This document shows positions 9,725 to 18,953 of a stretch of DNA of 64,000 nucleotides, piece after piece. The notes beneath the pieces were generated by a model, which was given only the letters and a program-made list of their open reading frames with translations, was not told where the DNA came from and searched no databases. The translations under genes and the position numbers were made by a program. The stretch is from Sphaerisporangium melleum. GTDB taxonomy: Bacteria; Actinomycetota; Actinomycetes; Streptosporangiales; Streptosporangiaceae. How positions within the stretch are numbered: position 1 is the stretch's first letter; each line of letters opens with the position of its first letter. The DNA lies in NCBI RefSeq assembly GCF_014646695.1, contig NZ_BMNT01000012.1:15246-79245 (forward strand). Direction: 5' to 3'.

Positions 9725-10690
9725 CTACCAGTCGCCCCCGCCGTCCTCCTCGTCGTCCCCCTCGAAGATCTCCTCGACCACCTCACCGGCGACGATGCCG
9801 CCGACCACACCGGCCGCGCCCGCCGCCGCCACCGTCCCCCAGCCCGGCCCGCCCTGGTGCGGTGCGTGGTGTCCGTGGTCGTCATGGTGACCGCCGTGCG
9901 GATCGCCGTGGCCGTACCCACCCGGGCCGTGCGCCGCCAGAGTGCCGAGCCAGCGGTCGATCTCCCCCGGCCAGTCGGTGCCGAGCGCCTCCTCGTGGCC
10001 GACGTGGAAGCGCCCGATGGCGTCACCGGAGAAGTGCCCGCGCTGGTCGGCCTCCAGGATCACCTCCAGCCCTTCGGCACTGGTCACGAAGGTGAGCTCG
10101 ACCTCGCCGGTGAGGCCGGCGTACCGCGGCGGCGGGTAGAACTCGATCTCCTGGTAGAACGGCAGCTCCTGCCGCGCGCCGTGCACGTACCCCACCTCCA
10201 GGTCGGCGGACCTGAACCGGAAGCCCAGGTCGAGGAACGCCTGGAGCACGCGCAGCTGGGAGGGCAGCGGCTCGACCGCGACCATGTCCAGGTCGCCCTT
10301 GTCGACGGCCTTGGCGATGGCCAGCTCGGTGCGCACGCCCAGCTCCATGCCGGCCAGGTGCTCGCCGCCGATCTCGCTGATCGGGGCCTCCCAGGGCACC
10401 GGGACCTGGAAGCCGATGACGCGGTCCTCGCCCTTGCGCAGGGTGAACGGGCCGGACACCTGGACGCGGGTGAACTCGCCGATCCCGGTGTTCTCGCCGT
10501 CCCCGTGCTCCAGCTCCACCCGGGCGACCAGGCCGAGGGTGATGTGCTCGATCTCGGCGTCGAAGTCGCCGCCCTTGAGCCGCACCTCACCGTCGAGCGG
10601 GCCGCCGGGCCGGACCCGGGGGTCGGCCAGAACGGTGTCCACCGAGGGGGCGCCCACGCCGAAGGCGCCCAGCATCCGTTTGAAGACCAC
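9725..10690 (-). CDS. spo0M: Spo0M-family sporulation control protein with His-rich tail
   Basis: 321 residues from GTG at 10690 with GGGAG 8 bases upstream. The arrestin-like Spo0M fold covers about residues 1-245 (MVFKRMLGAFGV at the start, then alternating beta-strands such as VRLKGGDFDAEIEHITLGLVA). The C-terminus is unusual: a His/Gly-rich stretch (GGYGHGDPHGGHHDDHGHH) is followed by a Gly/Ala hydrophobic run and an acidic end (EGDDEEDGGGDW). The family affects the onset of sporulation in Bacillus; its role in actinomycetes is unclear. The His-rich tail could bind metal ions or anchor the protein, which is inference. An inverted repeat abuts its ribosome binding site. Confidence 0.88.
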   Translation of the reverse strand: MVFKRMLGAFGVGAPSVDTVLADPRVRPGGPLDGEVRLKGGDFDAEIEHITLGLVARVELEHGDGENTGIGEFTRVQVSGPFTLRKGEDRVIGFQVPVPWEAPISEIGGEHLAGMELGVRTELAIAKAVDKGDLDMVAVEPLPSQLRVLQAFLDLGFRFRSADLEVGYVHGARQELPFYQEIEFYPPPRYAGLTGEVELTFVTSAEGLEVILEADQRGHFSGDAIGRFHVGHEEALGTDWPGEIDRWLGTLAAHGPGGYGHGDPHGGHHDDHGHHAPHQGGPGWGTVAAAGAAGVVGGIVAGEVVEEIFEGDDEEDGGGDW

Positions 10691-10702
10691 TGCTTGATCT
10701 CC

Positions 10703-10747
10703 CTGTTGATCGTTCGAGGATCGGACCGCCCCTTGAACGATCAACAG
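10703..10747 (-). promoter_or_regulatory. 13-base inverted repeat abutting the spo0M ribosome binding site
   Basis: CTGTTGATCGTTC and GAACGATCAACAG are perfect 13-base arms with a 19-base spacer. The gene-proximal arm touches the GGGAG ribosome binding site of spo0M. It could be a two-half-site operator or an mRNA hairpin that controls translation. Confidence 0.6.
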
Positions 10748-10832
10748 CGAGCTCCGGTTCCGGCGGCTAGGTGATGCTCTCCCTCAGGCCAGCCCCGAAA
10801 ACCCCGTTATCCGACATTCCGCCCGGCGAACG

Positions 10833-12701
10833 TCACACGTCCTCGGCGAGAACGATGACCTGGTCGTCGGCGCCCAGGGTGAGCGGGGCGCCCTTCGGCG
10901 GGTTGAGCGTCACGCCGTAGGAGGGCGCCTGGTCGCTGTTCCGCTTGAGCCGGTACCCGATGGCGGTCTGCCCCTGCCGCGTGGCCGCCGCCATCACGGT
11001 CGCGAAGTTCGCCTCCACACCAGGGGTGAGGTAGTGCGACGCGGGCCGCAGGAAGATCTCCGAGCCGGCCGGGTCGAAGAGCTCGGAGAACACGCCGTAC
11101 AGGTGCCGGTTCTCGGCGAGCTGGGTGAGCAGCAGGCTGATGAGCTTGGTGCCGACGATGAAGTCGTCGGCCCTGGTGACCTGGAAGATCTCCCGGTTGG
11201 CGTCGTCGTTGATCTCCGTCACGATCGTGTACGGGTCACCGAGGCTCAGCTTGATGTCACGCAGGTGCAGCAGGGTCACCAGCGTCCGGTCGTCGGCGCG
11301 TTCGGCCTCGACCTCGTCGTCGGCCAGCACGACGACGTTCTGGTAGCCGCCGAGGTCGAGGCTCTCCAGCGAGCGGCGGCTCGTCGGCCGGCAGGCCTTG
11401 TAGCCGACGGTCAGGTTCTTCCGGTCGGTGTCCAGGACGTCGAGTGGACGGTGGGCGGCGGCGATGTCCACGACCGACCCCGGCTCGACCAGGCGGTCGA
11501 GCAGGCCGATGAGCTTGACGCCACGGGAGTTCCAGCCGACGAGCAGCGTACGGTCGGGCCGCTGCCCCGGGTCGGGCGCCGTCGCGATCGCCGGCTCGAC
11601 GGTCGCGGGCGCCGAATCGGCCAGCCGGATGAGCAGGTCGTCCTCGGCCAGCACGATCACATGGTCCTTGGCCCCGATCAGGGTCTCCGGCGCGGGGTTG
11701 AGCACGACCCGCCCGTCCATCCTGCGCAGGCCGACCGGGATGCCGCGGTCGTAGGCGGTCACCGCCTGGCCGTAGGTCCGCCCGGTCAGCGCGGGCTCGG
11801 GACGGATGTAGAACTCGTTGCCGTCGAAGTCGAGCAGGTCGGTGCAGACCGTGGACAGCCCCGACTGGCGGTGCGACTGGGCGACCAGCCGGACGGTGAT
11901 GTCGTCGGCGTCGATCACGATGGCCGACTCGCCGCCGGCGAGCCGGGCGGCGACGAGGTTCTCCGACTCCTGCACGGCGGCGACCACGTGCGGCCGGACA
12001 CCGCGCCAGGTGCGGTTGTTCAGCAGCAGCAGCGCCTTGATCACATCGACGTCGGCGTCCTTGTCCGGGGACGGCAACACCATGATCGCCTTTGCGGTGT
12101 CCGGGCTGACCAGCTCCAGGTCGGCGCGCTTGAGCGCGCTCCCGGACCGGCAGATGACCCGGGTGCGCCCGGTCTCGCCCAGCCGGGCGCGGATCTGGTC
12201 GTCCATGTCGACCTTGTCGCGGTCGGCCAGGATCACCACGCAGGAGCGCCGCTGCCCCTGATTGGCCTTGACGAGTTCCTCGATCACCGTGAAGATCTGC
12301 TCCGACCAGCCGAGCACGATCGTGTGCCCCTGCTCGATCAGCTTGGACCGGCCCTTGCGCAGCTCGGCGATCCGGTTCTCCAGGCCGGTGGTCAGCACGC
12401 CGATGAGCGAGCTGACGATGAAGATGCCGCCGATGGTGATGGTGAGCATCAGCGCCAGGTACACCGGGCTGCCGGCGTCCCCGCCCATCGTGCCCGGGTC
12501 GATGGCGCGCATCAACGTCAGCCAGGCGACGCCGCCCCAGCTCCCCTGCTTCTCCGCCTCCGTCCAGGTCAGGCCGACCACCGCCGCCGTGACCACCACG
12601 ATGAGCACGACGGACGCCAGCGCCAGCCAGCCGATCAACGCGGGCGTCCCGCGATCCATCGTCCCGTCGAACCAGTACCGCAGACGCTCGCGCAGTCTCA
12701 C
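10833..12701 (-). CDS. CASTOR/POLLUX-type ion channel with RCK domains
   Basis: 622 residues from GTG at 12701, chosen because GGGGGG lies 6 bases upstream and the product then starts MRLRERLRYWFDGTMDRGTP, as in related proteins; ATG 12752 and 12833 are alternatives. A transmembrane helix (about 20-45) is followed by a pore-like segment with AIDPGTMGGD and a second helix with LTITIGGIFIVSSLIG. Two Rossmann-like RCK modules follow (IVLGWSEQIFTVIEEL; LLVGWNSRGVKLIGLL). Plant CASTOR/POLLUX are nuclear ion channels; bacterial homologues are presumed K+ or Ca2+ channels regulated by ligand binding to RCK. Monocistronic. Confidence 0.82.
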   Translation of the reverse strand: MRLRERLRYWFDGTMDRGTPALIGWLALASVVLIVVVTAAVVGLTWTEAEKQGSWGGVAWLTLMRAIDPGTMGGDAGSPVYLALMLTITIGGIFIVSSLIGVLTTGLENRIAELRKGRSKLIEQGHTIVLGWSEQIFTVIEELVKANQGQRRSCVVILADRDKVDMDDQIRARLGETGRTRVICRSGSALKRADLELVSPDTAKAIMVLPSPDKDADVDVIKALLLLNNRTWRGVRPHVVAAVQESENLVAARLAGGESAIVIDADDITVRLVAQSHRQSGLSTVCTDLLDFDGNEFYIRPEPALTGRTYGQAVTAYDRGIPVGLRRMDGRVVLNPAPETLIGAKDHVIVLAEDDLLIRLADSAPATVEPAIATAPDPGQRPDRTLLVGWNSRGVKLIGLLDRLVEPGSVVDIAAAHRPLDVLDTDRKNLTVGYKACRPTSRRSLESLDLGGYQNVVVLADDEVEAERADDRTLVTLLHLRDIKLSLGDPYTIVTEINDDANREIFQVTRADDFIVGTKLISLLLTQLAENRHLYGVFSELFDPAGSEIFLRPASHYLTPGVEANFATVMAAATRQGQTAIGYRLKRNSDQAPSYGVTLNPPKGAPLTLGADDQVIVLAEDV

Positions 12702-12934
12702 CCGTGTCCCCCCTGTGGCCGCGGCCCCCTCAGCCGCCGATGTGGAGATCATTGAAGCAGCAGTCAGCGCCCACTCATGCACGAACCAGGACATCGGGCC
12801 ACCGCCGAGCAGAGGCGAGCCGCGCCCCGGCACGACCGTGCGGCTCGCCGGGTGACCATTCCCCGCCGATCGCGAGCGCGCCGGCCCGGGAAAACGGGTG
12901 GGACCTTCGCCGGGTTCGGTGCGAGGCTGGGCGG

Positions 12935-13495
12935 GTGAACCGTACCCACACCGTGGTCCTGGTCGAGGGGATCAGCGACAGGTCGGCCATCGAGGCACTG
13001 GCCGCGCGCCGGGGCCGGGACCTCGCGGCCGAAGGCATCTCGGTCGAGGCGATGGGCGGTGCCACCAACATCGGGGCCTACCTCGCCAGATTCGGCCCGT
13101 CCGGGCTCGGTCTGCGGCTGGCCGGTCTGTGCGACGCCCGCGAGGAAGGCGCCTTCCGCAGGAGTCTCGAACGGGCCGGGCTCGGATCCGGCCTCGGCCG
13201 GGACGACCTGGAGGCGCTCGGCTTCTTCGTGTGCGTGGCCGACCTGGAGGACGAGCTGATCCGCGCCCTCGGCACCGCCACGGTCGAACGCGTCGTCGCG
13301 TCCGAGGGAGAGCTCGGCTCGTTCCGCACGCTGCAGAAGCAACCCGCATGGCGGGAGGGCACCACCCACGACCAGCTACGCCGGTTCATGGGATCGGGCG
13401 GCGGCCGCAAGATCCGCTACGCGGGCCCGCTCGTCGCGGCACTCGACCCCGGCCACGTGCCCCGTCCCCTGGACCGGCTGCTGGCCCACCTGTGA
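12935..13495 (+). CDS. TOPRIM (OLD-type) nucleotidyl transferase/hydrolase domain protein
   Basis: 186 residues from GTG at 12935. It has the TOPRIM core: a metal-binding Glu in VLVEGISDRSAIEAL and the second acidic motif in LAGLCDAREEGAFRR. OLD nucleases usually have an N-terminal ATPase; this is a TOPRIM-only form, and the second motif is D-A-R-E instead of D-x-D. Such stand-alone proteins are common in actinomycete genomes and of unknown role. It is convergent with the nitrate reductase gene, with 10 bases between stop codons. Nuclease activity is not certain. Confidence 0.75.
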   Translation: MNRTHTVVLVEGISDRSAIEALAARRGRDLAAEGISVEAMGGATNIGAYLARFGPSGLGLRLAGLCDAREEGAFRRSLERAGLGSGLGRDDLEALGFFVCVADLEDELIRALGTATVERVVASEGELGSFRTLQKQPAWREGTTHDQLRRFMGSGGGRKIRYAGPLVAALDPGHVPRPLDRLLAHL

Positions 13496-13505
13496 GCCGG
13501 CCGCT

Positions 13506-16500
13506 TCAGTAGACATCGCGCACGTAGCGCCTGGCCGCGGCCAGTTGCTTGACGTAGGCGGCGGCCGCGTCGGGGGTCAGGCCGCCGTGGCGGGCCGCGA
13601 TCTCGCGCAGGGTCTGGTCGACGTCCCTGGCCATCCGGGTGGCGTCGCCGCACACGTAGACATGGGCGCCGTCCTGCAGCCAGCTCCACAGTTGCACGCC
13701 GTGCTCGCGCATCCGGTCCTGCACGTAGACCTTGGCGCGCTGGTCGCGGGAGAAGGCCACGTCCAGCCGGGTCAGCAGGCCGTCGTCGTGCAACGCGGCC
13801 AGCTCGTCCCGGTAGTAGAAGTCGGTGGCGCGGCGCTGCTCACCGAAGAACAGCCAGTTGCGTCCGTGGTGGCCGAGAGCCCGGCGTTCGTCGAGGAAGC
13901 CCAGAAAGGGGGCCACGCCGGTGCCCGGGCCGATCATCACCATGGGGGTGCCGGGGTCGGCCGGCGGCCGGAAGTGCGTGGTGGGCTGGACGTGCACCGC
14001 GACGGCGGTCTGCTCGGGGCTGCCGGCCAGGTAGGCCGAGCAGGCTCCGCTGCGCACCGTGCCGCGCGGGTTGGGGAAGCGCACCACCGAGACCGTCAGG
14101 CGCACCTGGCCGGGGCTGGTGAGCGGGCTGGAGGAGATGGAGTACAGGCGGGGCCGGAGCCGCCTGAGCACGTCGGCCCACTCCTGCGCCGTGGCCCGCA
14201 CGGGGATCTCGGCCAGCACGTCCACGGCCTGGCGGCCCCACATCCACTTGTCCAGCTCGCCCTTGTTGCCGGGACGCAGCAGCCGGGTGAGGTCGCGGTC
14301 GCGGGAGCGTTCGGCGATGAACTTCAGCAGGCCCGGAGTGATCTTCGTGATGTCGAGGTGGCGGTGCAGGGCCTCGCGGAGCGGCAGCGTGCCCACTCCG
14401 GGGAGCTCGACGGTGCCGGCGGGGCTGAGGCCGGTGCCGGTCAGCCATTCCATCACCAGATCGAGGCTGTTGACCGGCATCACGCCGAGGGCGTCGCCGG
14501 CCTGGTAGGTCAGCTCGCCGCCGGTGTCGAAGGTGAACTGGCGGACCTCCTTGGCCGAGCCCGGCAGGCTGAGCAGCCGGTTGCCGGTCAGGGCCGCGGT
14601 GAACGCGGTGGTGCCGGCGCGGGCCGGCGCGGGCGGCGCGGCTGTCTCGCTCCGCTGCGGTCCGGTGGCGGGGCGGCCGGGATCGGTCAGGGTCGTCAGC
14701 AGCCGGTCCAGCCAGGCCAGGGCGCGCTCGTGCTCGTCCGGCTCGCAGTCCAGGCGTGGTGCGACGCGGAGTGCGCCGAGTTCCTCCAGGCGCCGGTCGA
14801 GCCGCCGGCCGTGGCCGCAGAAGTCGTCGTAGCTGGAGTCGCCGAAGGCCAGCACCGCGTAACGCACACCGTCCAGCCGTGGCACCTCGGGCTCGGCGAG
14901 CGCCTCCCAGAAGGCGGCCCCGTTGTCCGGCGCCTCGCCGTCGCCGAAGGTGCTGGAGATGACCAGCAGGTCCGCCTCCGGCGTCAGGCTCCGCGGCACG
15001 AAGTCGGCCATGCTGACCAGCCGGGCGTGCCATCCGGCGCCCGACAGCCGCTCGGCGCTGGCCGCGGCGAACTCCTCGGCGTTGCCCGTCTGGGAGGCCC
15101 ACAGCACGACGATCTCGCGCGCCCGGGTCTCCGGCTCGGCGGGGTCCGGGGCGCGTGCCGGGAGCGCTATGCGGGAGAACGCGCCGGCCAGCGCCCCGTT
15201 GACCCACAGCGCGTGGTCGGGTGCGAAGGGAGCGTGGCCGGGCAGCACCGGCACGTCCGTCCCGTCGAGCGGAGTGCCGGCCAGGCCGGCCAGGAAGCCG
15301 GACAGGTAGCGGCGTTCGGGTGCGGACAGCTCCGGCGGGGCCTCGTCGGCGAGCCCGAACAGGCCGTGGAGCGCCGCGACCGGCGTCCGGAGCTCCTCGG
15401 CGGCTGCGGCAGGCTGCGCCTGCCCGGAAGCCGGGCCGGAGGTGGCCGCGGCCGGGTCGGGGGCGATCTTGGCGAGCGCGACCGCGCACACCTTCAGCTC
15501 GGGCTGGAACGAGACCGGGTCGACGGCGTCGCTGGTGACCGCGTTGACGCTGAGGTACTCGCCGAACAGGTCGTTCCAGTGGAACGGTGCGAACAGGTTG
15601 CCCGGCATGACGCGGTCGGTCACCACGGCCGGCAACACGGCCCGCCCGCGCCGCGAGGAGACCGCCACCAGATCGCCCGCACCGATGTCGTGCTCCGCCG
15701 CGTCGGCCGGGTTGATCTCCACGAACGGGCCCGGGTTCAGCTTGTTCAGCTTCGCGATCTTGGCGGTCTTGGTGAGCGTGTGCCACTGGTGCTGCACCCG
15801 CCCGGTGTTCAGCACGTACGGGAAGGTGTCGTCGGGCAGCTCGGCGGCGGGCAGGTGCGGGCGGGGGAAGAACACGGCCCGGCCGTCCGCCGTGGCGAAG
15901 GCCAGCCGCGGGCTGCTGCCGTCCTCCCTGGTGACCATCGCCCGGCTGCGGCCGTCGTTGAGATAGCGGACGGGATTGCGCTCGCCGGAGCCGGGTGGGG
16001 CGGGCCACTGCACCGGGTCGCGGCGCAACCGGTCGTAGGTCACGCCGCGCAGGTCGTACCCGGTCGCCGGGTTCCACGCCTGCTTGATCTCCTCGAAGAT
16101 CTCTTCCGCGCTGGAGTAGGAGAAGCCCTGCTCGAACCCCATCTCGCAGGCGACCCGGGCGATGATCTGCCAGTCCGGCAGCGCCTCGCCCACCGGGTCG
16201 ACGGCCTGCCGGAGCAGCGTCAGGTCGCGCTCGGAGTTGATCATCACGCCTTCGGTCTCGGCCCACAGCGCGGCGGGCAGGACCACGTCGGCGTAGGCGT
16301 TGGTCTCGGTGGCGGCGAAGACGTCCTGGGTGACGACGAACTCCGCGGCCTCCAGGCCCGCGATCACCGTCTTGCGGTTGGCGACGCTGGCCACCGGATT
16401 GGTGCAGATGATCCAGCACGCCTTGATCTCGCCCTCGGCCATCCGGGAGAACATCTCGACCGTGCCCTGCCCGGCGTCGGTGCGCAGCGTGCCGGGCGCG

Positions 16501-17645
16501 ATGCCCCACAGGTCCTCGACGAACCGGCGGTCCTCCTCCATCAGCACCGAACGCTGCCCGGGCAGGCCGGGACCCATGTACCCCATCTCGCGGCCGCCCA
16601 TCGCGTTGGGCTGGCCGGTCAGGGAGAACGGGCCGCTGCCGGGGCGGCAGATCGCCCCGGTGGCCAGGTGCAGGTTGACCAGCGCGTTGGTGTTCCAGGT
16701 GCCGTGGGTGCTCTGGTTGAGCCCCATCGTCCAGCAGCTCATCCACTCGCCCGCCTCGCCGATCCACCGGGCCGCCTGGCGCAGCAACTCCTCGGGGATG
16801 CCGGTGAGCTCGGCGACCTTCTCCGGCGGATAGTCGGCGAGGAACTCCGGCATGGCCTCCCAGCCGCGGGTGTGCCCGGCGATGAACTCCGCGTCGATGT
16901 GCCCGTTCTCCACCAGCAGGTGCAGCAGCCCGTTGAGCAGCGCCAGGTCGGTGCCGGGCCTGATCTGCAGGAACAGGTCGGCCTTGGCGGCGGTGGCGGT
17001 GCGGCGCGGGTCCACCACGATCAGCTTGGCCCCGGCCTTCACCCGGTCCATCAGGCGCAGGAACAGGATGGGATGGCAGTCGGCCATGTTCGCGCCGGTC
17101 ACGAAGAACACCTCGGCACGGTCGAAGTCCTCGTACGAGCCGGGCGGGCCGTCCGAGCCCAGCGACAGCTTGTAGCCGCTCCCGGCGCTGGCCATGCACA
17201 GGCGCGAGTTCGACTCGATCTGGTTGGTGCCGACGAAGCCCTTCGCCAGCTTGTTGGCCAGGTACTGCGCCTCCAGGGTCATCTGCCCGGACACGTAGAA
17301 CGACAGCGCGTCCGGGCCGTGCTCGTCCAGGATCCCGCGCAGCCGCCCGGCGGTCGCCGTGATGGCCGCGTCGACGCCGGTCTCCTCCGGCTGCACGCCC
17401 CTGGTAGCCCGGACGAGCGCCCGTTCCAGCCGGTCCGGCGCGGCGAGCATGTCCGCGCTGGTGGCCCCCTTGGTGCACAGGCGACCGGCGTTGGCCGGAT
17501 GGCTCCGGTCCCCGGAGACCTTGACGACCCTGCGCCGCCCGTCCGGGCCCCGCGCCACGTCGAGGACGATCCCGCACCCGACTCCGCAGTAGGAGCAGAC
17601 GGTCCGCACAGGCGCGATGGCATTGTCCGGGTCTGTCGCCGTCAT
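13506..17645 (-). CDS. Single-chain assimilatory nitrate reductase fused to flavodoxin/FAD/NAD(P)H reductase
   Basis: 1379 residues from ATG at 17645; in-frame upstream codons lack a better start. Residues 1-740 form a molybdopterin oxidoreductase of the NapA/NasC type, with a [4Fe-4S] ligand set C17-x2-C20-x3-C24...C57 and a C-terminal molydopterin dinucleotide-binding domain. After a linker, a flavodoxin domain ([14 protein letters not shown]) and a CysJ-like FAD/NAD(P)H reductase ([41 protein letters not shown]) complete the electron path. The protein can therefore pass electrons from NAD(P)H through FMN/FAD to Mo for cytoplasmic reduction of nitrate to nitrite. No nitrite reductase or transporter lies beside it. 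A GlnR-type box upstream suggests nitrogen control. Confidence 0.9.
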   Translation of the reverse strand: MTATDPDNAIAPVRTVCSYCGVGCGIVLDVARGPDGRRRVVKVSGDRSHPANAGRLCTKGATSADMLAAPDRLERALVRATRGVQPEETGVDAAITATAGRLRGILDEHGPDALSFYVSGQMTLEAQYLANKLAKGFVGTNQIESNSRLCMASAGSGYKLSLGSDGPPGSYEDFDRAEVFFVTGANMADCHPILFLRLMDRVKAGAKLIVVDPRRTATAAKADLFLQIRPGTDLALLNGLLHLLVENGHIDAEFIAGHTRGWEAMPEFLADYPPEKVAELTGIPEELLRQAARWIGEAGEWMSCWTMGLNQSTHGTWNTNALVNLHLATGAICRPGSGPFSLTGQPNAMGGREMGYMGPGLPGQRSVLMEEDRRFVEDLWGIAPGTLRTDAGQGTVEMFSRMAEGEIKACWIICTNPVASVANRKTVIAGLEAAEFVVTQDVFAATETNAYADVVLPAALWAETEGVMINSERDLTLLRQAVDPVGEALPDWQIIARVACEMGFEQGFSYSSAEEIFEEIKQAWNPATGYDLRGVTYDRLRRDPVQWPAPPGSGERNPVRYLNDGRSRAMVTREDGSSPRLAFATADGRAVFFPRPHLPAAELPDDTFPYVLNTGRVQHQWHTLTKTAKIAKLNKLNPGPFVEINPADAAEHDIGAGDLVAVSSRRGRAVLPAVVTDRVMPGNLFAPFHWNDLFGEYLSVNAVTSDAVDPVSFQPELKVCAVALAKIAPDPAAATSGPASGQAQPAAAAEELRTPVAALHGLFGLADEAPPELSAPERRYLSGFLAGLAGTPLDGTDVPVLPGHAPFAPDHALWVNGALAGAFSRIALPARAPDPAEPETRAREIVVLWASQTGNAEEFAAASAERLSGAGWHARLVSMADFVPRSLTPEADLLVISSTFGDGEAPDNGAAFWEALAEPEVPRLDGVRYAVLAFGDSSYDDFCGHGRRLDRRLEELGALRVAPRLDCEPDEHERALAWLDRLLTTLTDPGRPATGPQRSETAAPPAPARAGTTAFTAALTGNRLLSLPGSAKEVRQFTFDTGGELTYQAGDALGVMPVNSLDLVMEWLTGTGLSPAGTVELPGVGTLPLREALHRHLDITKITPGLLKFIAERSRDRDLTRLLRPGNKGELDKWMWGRQAVDVLAEIPVRATAQEWADVLRRLRPRLYSISSSPLTSPGQVRLTVSVVRFPNPRGTVRSGACSAYLAGSPEQTAVAVHVQPTTHFRPPADPGTPMVMIGPGTGVAPFLGFLDERRALGHHGRNWLFFGEQRRATDFYYRDELAALHDDGLLTRLDVAFSRDQRAKVYVQDRMREHGVQLWSWLQDGAHVYVCGDATRMARDVDQTLREIAARHGGLTPDAAAAYVKQLAAARRYVRDVY

Positions 17646-17745
17646 CGGCCCTTCCCCTTCGACCGGGCCTGGACGCCGTCCCCGATCAGTGGGCACGCCG
17701 CGGCCGCATCGGGCAGATCCAACCCGGAAAAGGTAAAAAACCGGC

Positions 17746-17761
17746 GTTACAGACTTGTCAC
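17746..17761 (-). promoter_or_regulatory. GlnR-type box upstream of the nitrate reductase
   Basis: On the minus strand GTGAC-AAGTCT-GTAAC, an exact fit to the GTnAC-n6-GnAAC a/b half-site pair of actinobacterial GlnR, about 100 bases upstream of the start at 17645. A further GTAAC lies at 17780-17784 but is not in clean register. The rest of the 323-base gap shows no gene. Confidence 0.6.
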
Positions 17762-17968
17762 AGCAACCGACCATCGCCGGTTACATCGAGATCACCGCCG
17801 ATCCACCCCGCCACCCGCGAGCACTTTGACCGCCAGGAGCGGCGACGGCCGTGGCGCGGCGCAGGGCCAGCGCCGTACGCGTCTGCTGTCGAATCGCGTT
17901 CAGGTACTCACGCCGGCTGGGTAGGCGTACTCAGGCGCGGAGGCGGCCGGTGCCGGACGCTTGATCGC

Positions 17969-18259
17969 ATGGACAAACCACTCCGGCCCGCCATGACGGC
18001 CGCGTACTACGCGCAGTGCGTCATCTCCTTCGGCGTGGCACTCGGCAGTGTGGCGCTCGGCATCATCTTCCTGCCGGTCGCCCCCTGGGTTCGCGCCTTC
18101 CTCGCGGTCGCCGTGCTGTACACGGTGACGTCGGCCTTCGTCCTGGCCAAGTGCGTACGCGACCGGCAGGAGATCGTCAGCATGTCGAGCCGGGTCGACC
18201 AGGCACGCCTCGACAAACTGCTCTCCGAACACGACCCCTACAAGGTCGACGGCCTCTGA
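17969..18259 (+). CDS. YiaA/YiaB-family two-helix membrane protein
   Basis: 96 residues. Two hydrophobic segments (about 13-35 and 41-60) are followed by AKCVRDRQE, matching the YiaAB two-helix domain, and a soluble C-terminal tail of about 30 residues. The function of the family is unknown. It is convergent with macR, 11 bases apart at the stops. Confidence 0.8.
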   Translation: MDKPLRPAMTAAYYAQCVISFGVALGSVALGIIFLPVAPWVRAFLAVAVLYTVTSAFVLAKCVRDRQEIVSMSSRVDQARLDKLLSEHDPYKVDGL

Positions 18260-18270
18260 GGTCGCGCGCC

Positions 18271-18921
18271 CTATGCCCGGTCCAGTCCCCGCTCGATCGC
18301 ATAGCGCACGAGTTCCACCCGGTTGTGCAGCTGGAGCTTGTTCAGGGTGTTCTGCACGTGGTTCTGCACCGTCCGGTGGCTGAGCACCAGCCGTTCGGCG
18401 ATCTGCCGGTACGACAGGCCCTTGGCGACCAGGCGCAGCACCTCGGTCTCCCGCTCGGTGAGGCGTGGCCCGTCATCGGAGGGCCGCTGAGCGGCGAGAC
18501 GGCGGTACTCCCCGAGCACCAGCCCGGCCAGGCCCGGGGTGAAGACCGGTTCCGCGTCGGCCGTGCGCCGCACGGCGTCCAGGAACTCCTCCCGGCTCGC
18601 CGACTTGACCAGATAGCCGGAGGCTCCGGCCTTGACCGCCTCCAGCACGTCCTCGTGCTCACCGCTCGCCGACAGCATCAGCACGCGCGGCGGCCGCTCG
18701 GACGCCGCCAGCCCTCTGGCCACGTCCACCCCCGGCAGGTCGGGAAGCCGCAGGTCGAGGATGACCACATCGGGGCGTACGGCGGCCGCGACCCGGAGCG
18801 CCTGGCGGCCCTCCCCCACGGCCGCCACCACCTCGTACCCGGCGTCCGCCAGGTCACGGGCCACCGCGTCCCGCCACATCGGATGGTCGTCCACCACCAT
18901 CACCCGCACAGCGCCGGTCAT
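18271..18921 (-). CDS. macR: MacR-like NarL/LuxR response regulator
   Basis: 216 residues. The receiver has the acidic pair DD at 11-12 and phospho-acceptor Asp56 in VVILDLRLPDLPG. The LuxR helix-turn-helix is near 145-205 with LTERETEVLRLVAKGLSYRQIA. It lies 32 bases downstream of a MacS-type kinase gene, so the pair forms an operon. In Streptomyces coelicolor MacRS influences morphogenesis and actinorhodin production; the same role here is inference from similarity of layout and sequence. Confidence 0.85.
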   Translation of the reverse strand: MTGAVRVMVVDDHPMWRDAVARDLADAGYEVVAAVGEGRQALRVAAAVRPDVVILDLRLPDLPGVDVARGLAASERPPRVLMLSASGEHEDVLEAVKAGASGYLVKSASREEFLDAVRRTADAEPVFTPGLAGLVLGEYRRLAAQRPSDDGPRLTERETEVLRLVAKGLSYRQIAERLVLSHRTVQNHVQNTLNKLQLHNRVELVRYAIERGLDRA

Positions 18922-18953
18922 GGCGCAACTGTAGACCCGGCCGGCGCACCCGG

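Noticed and set aside
13545-17924. 1459-codon open frame antisense to the nitrate reductase gene
   Set aside because: High-GC codon bias leaves the antisense frame open; the product is Val/Gly/Arg-rich with no domains, while the minus strand has full catalytic motifs.
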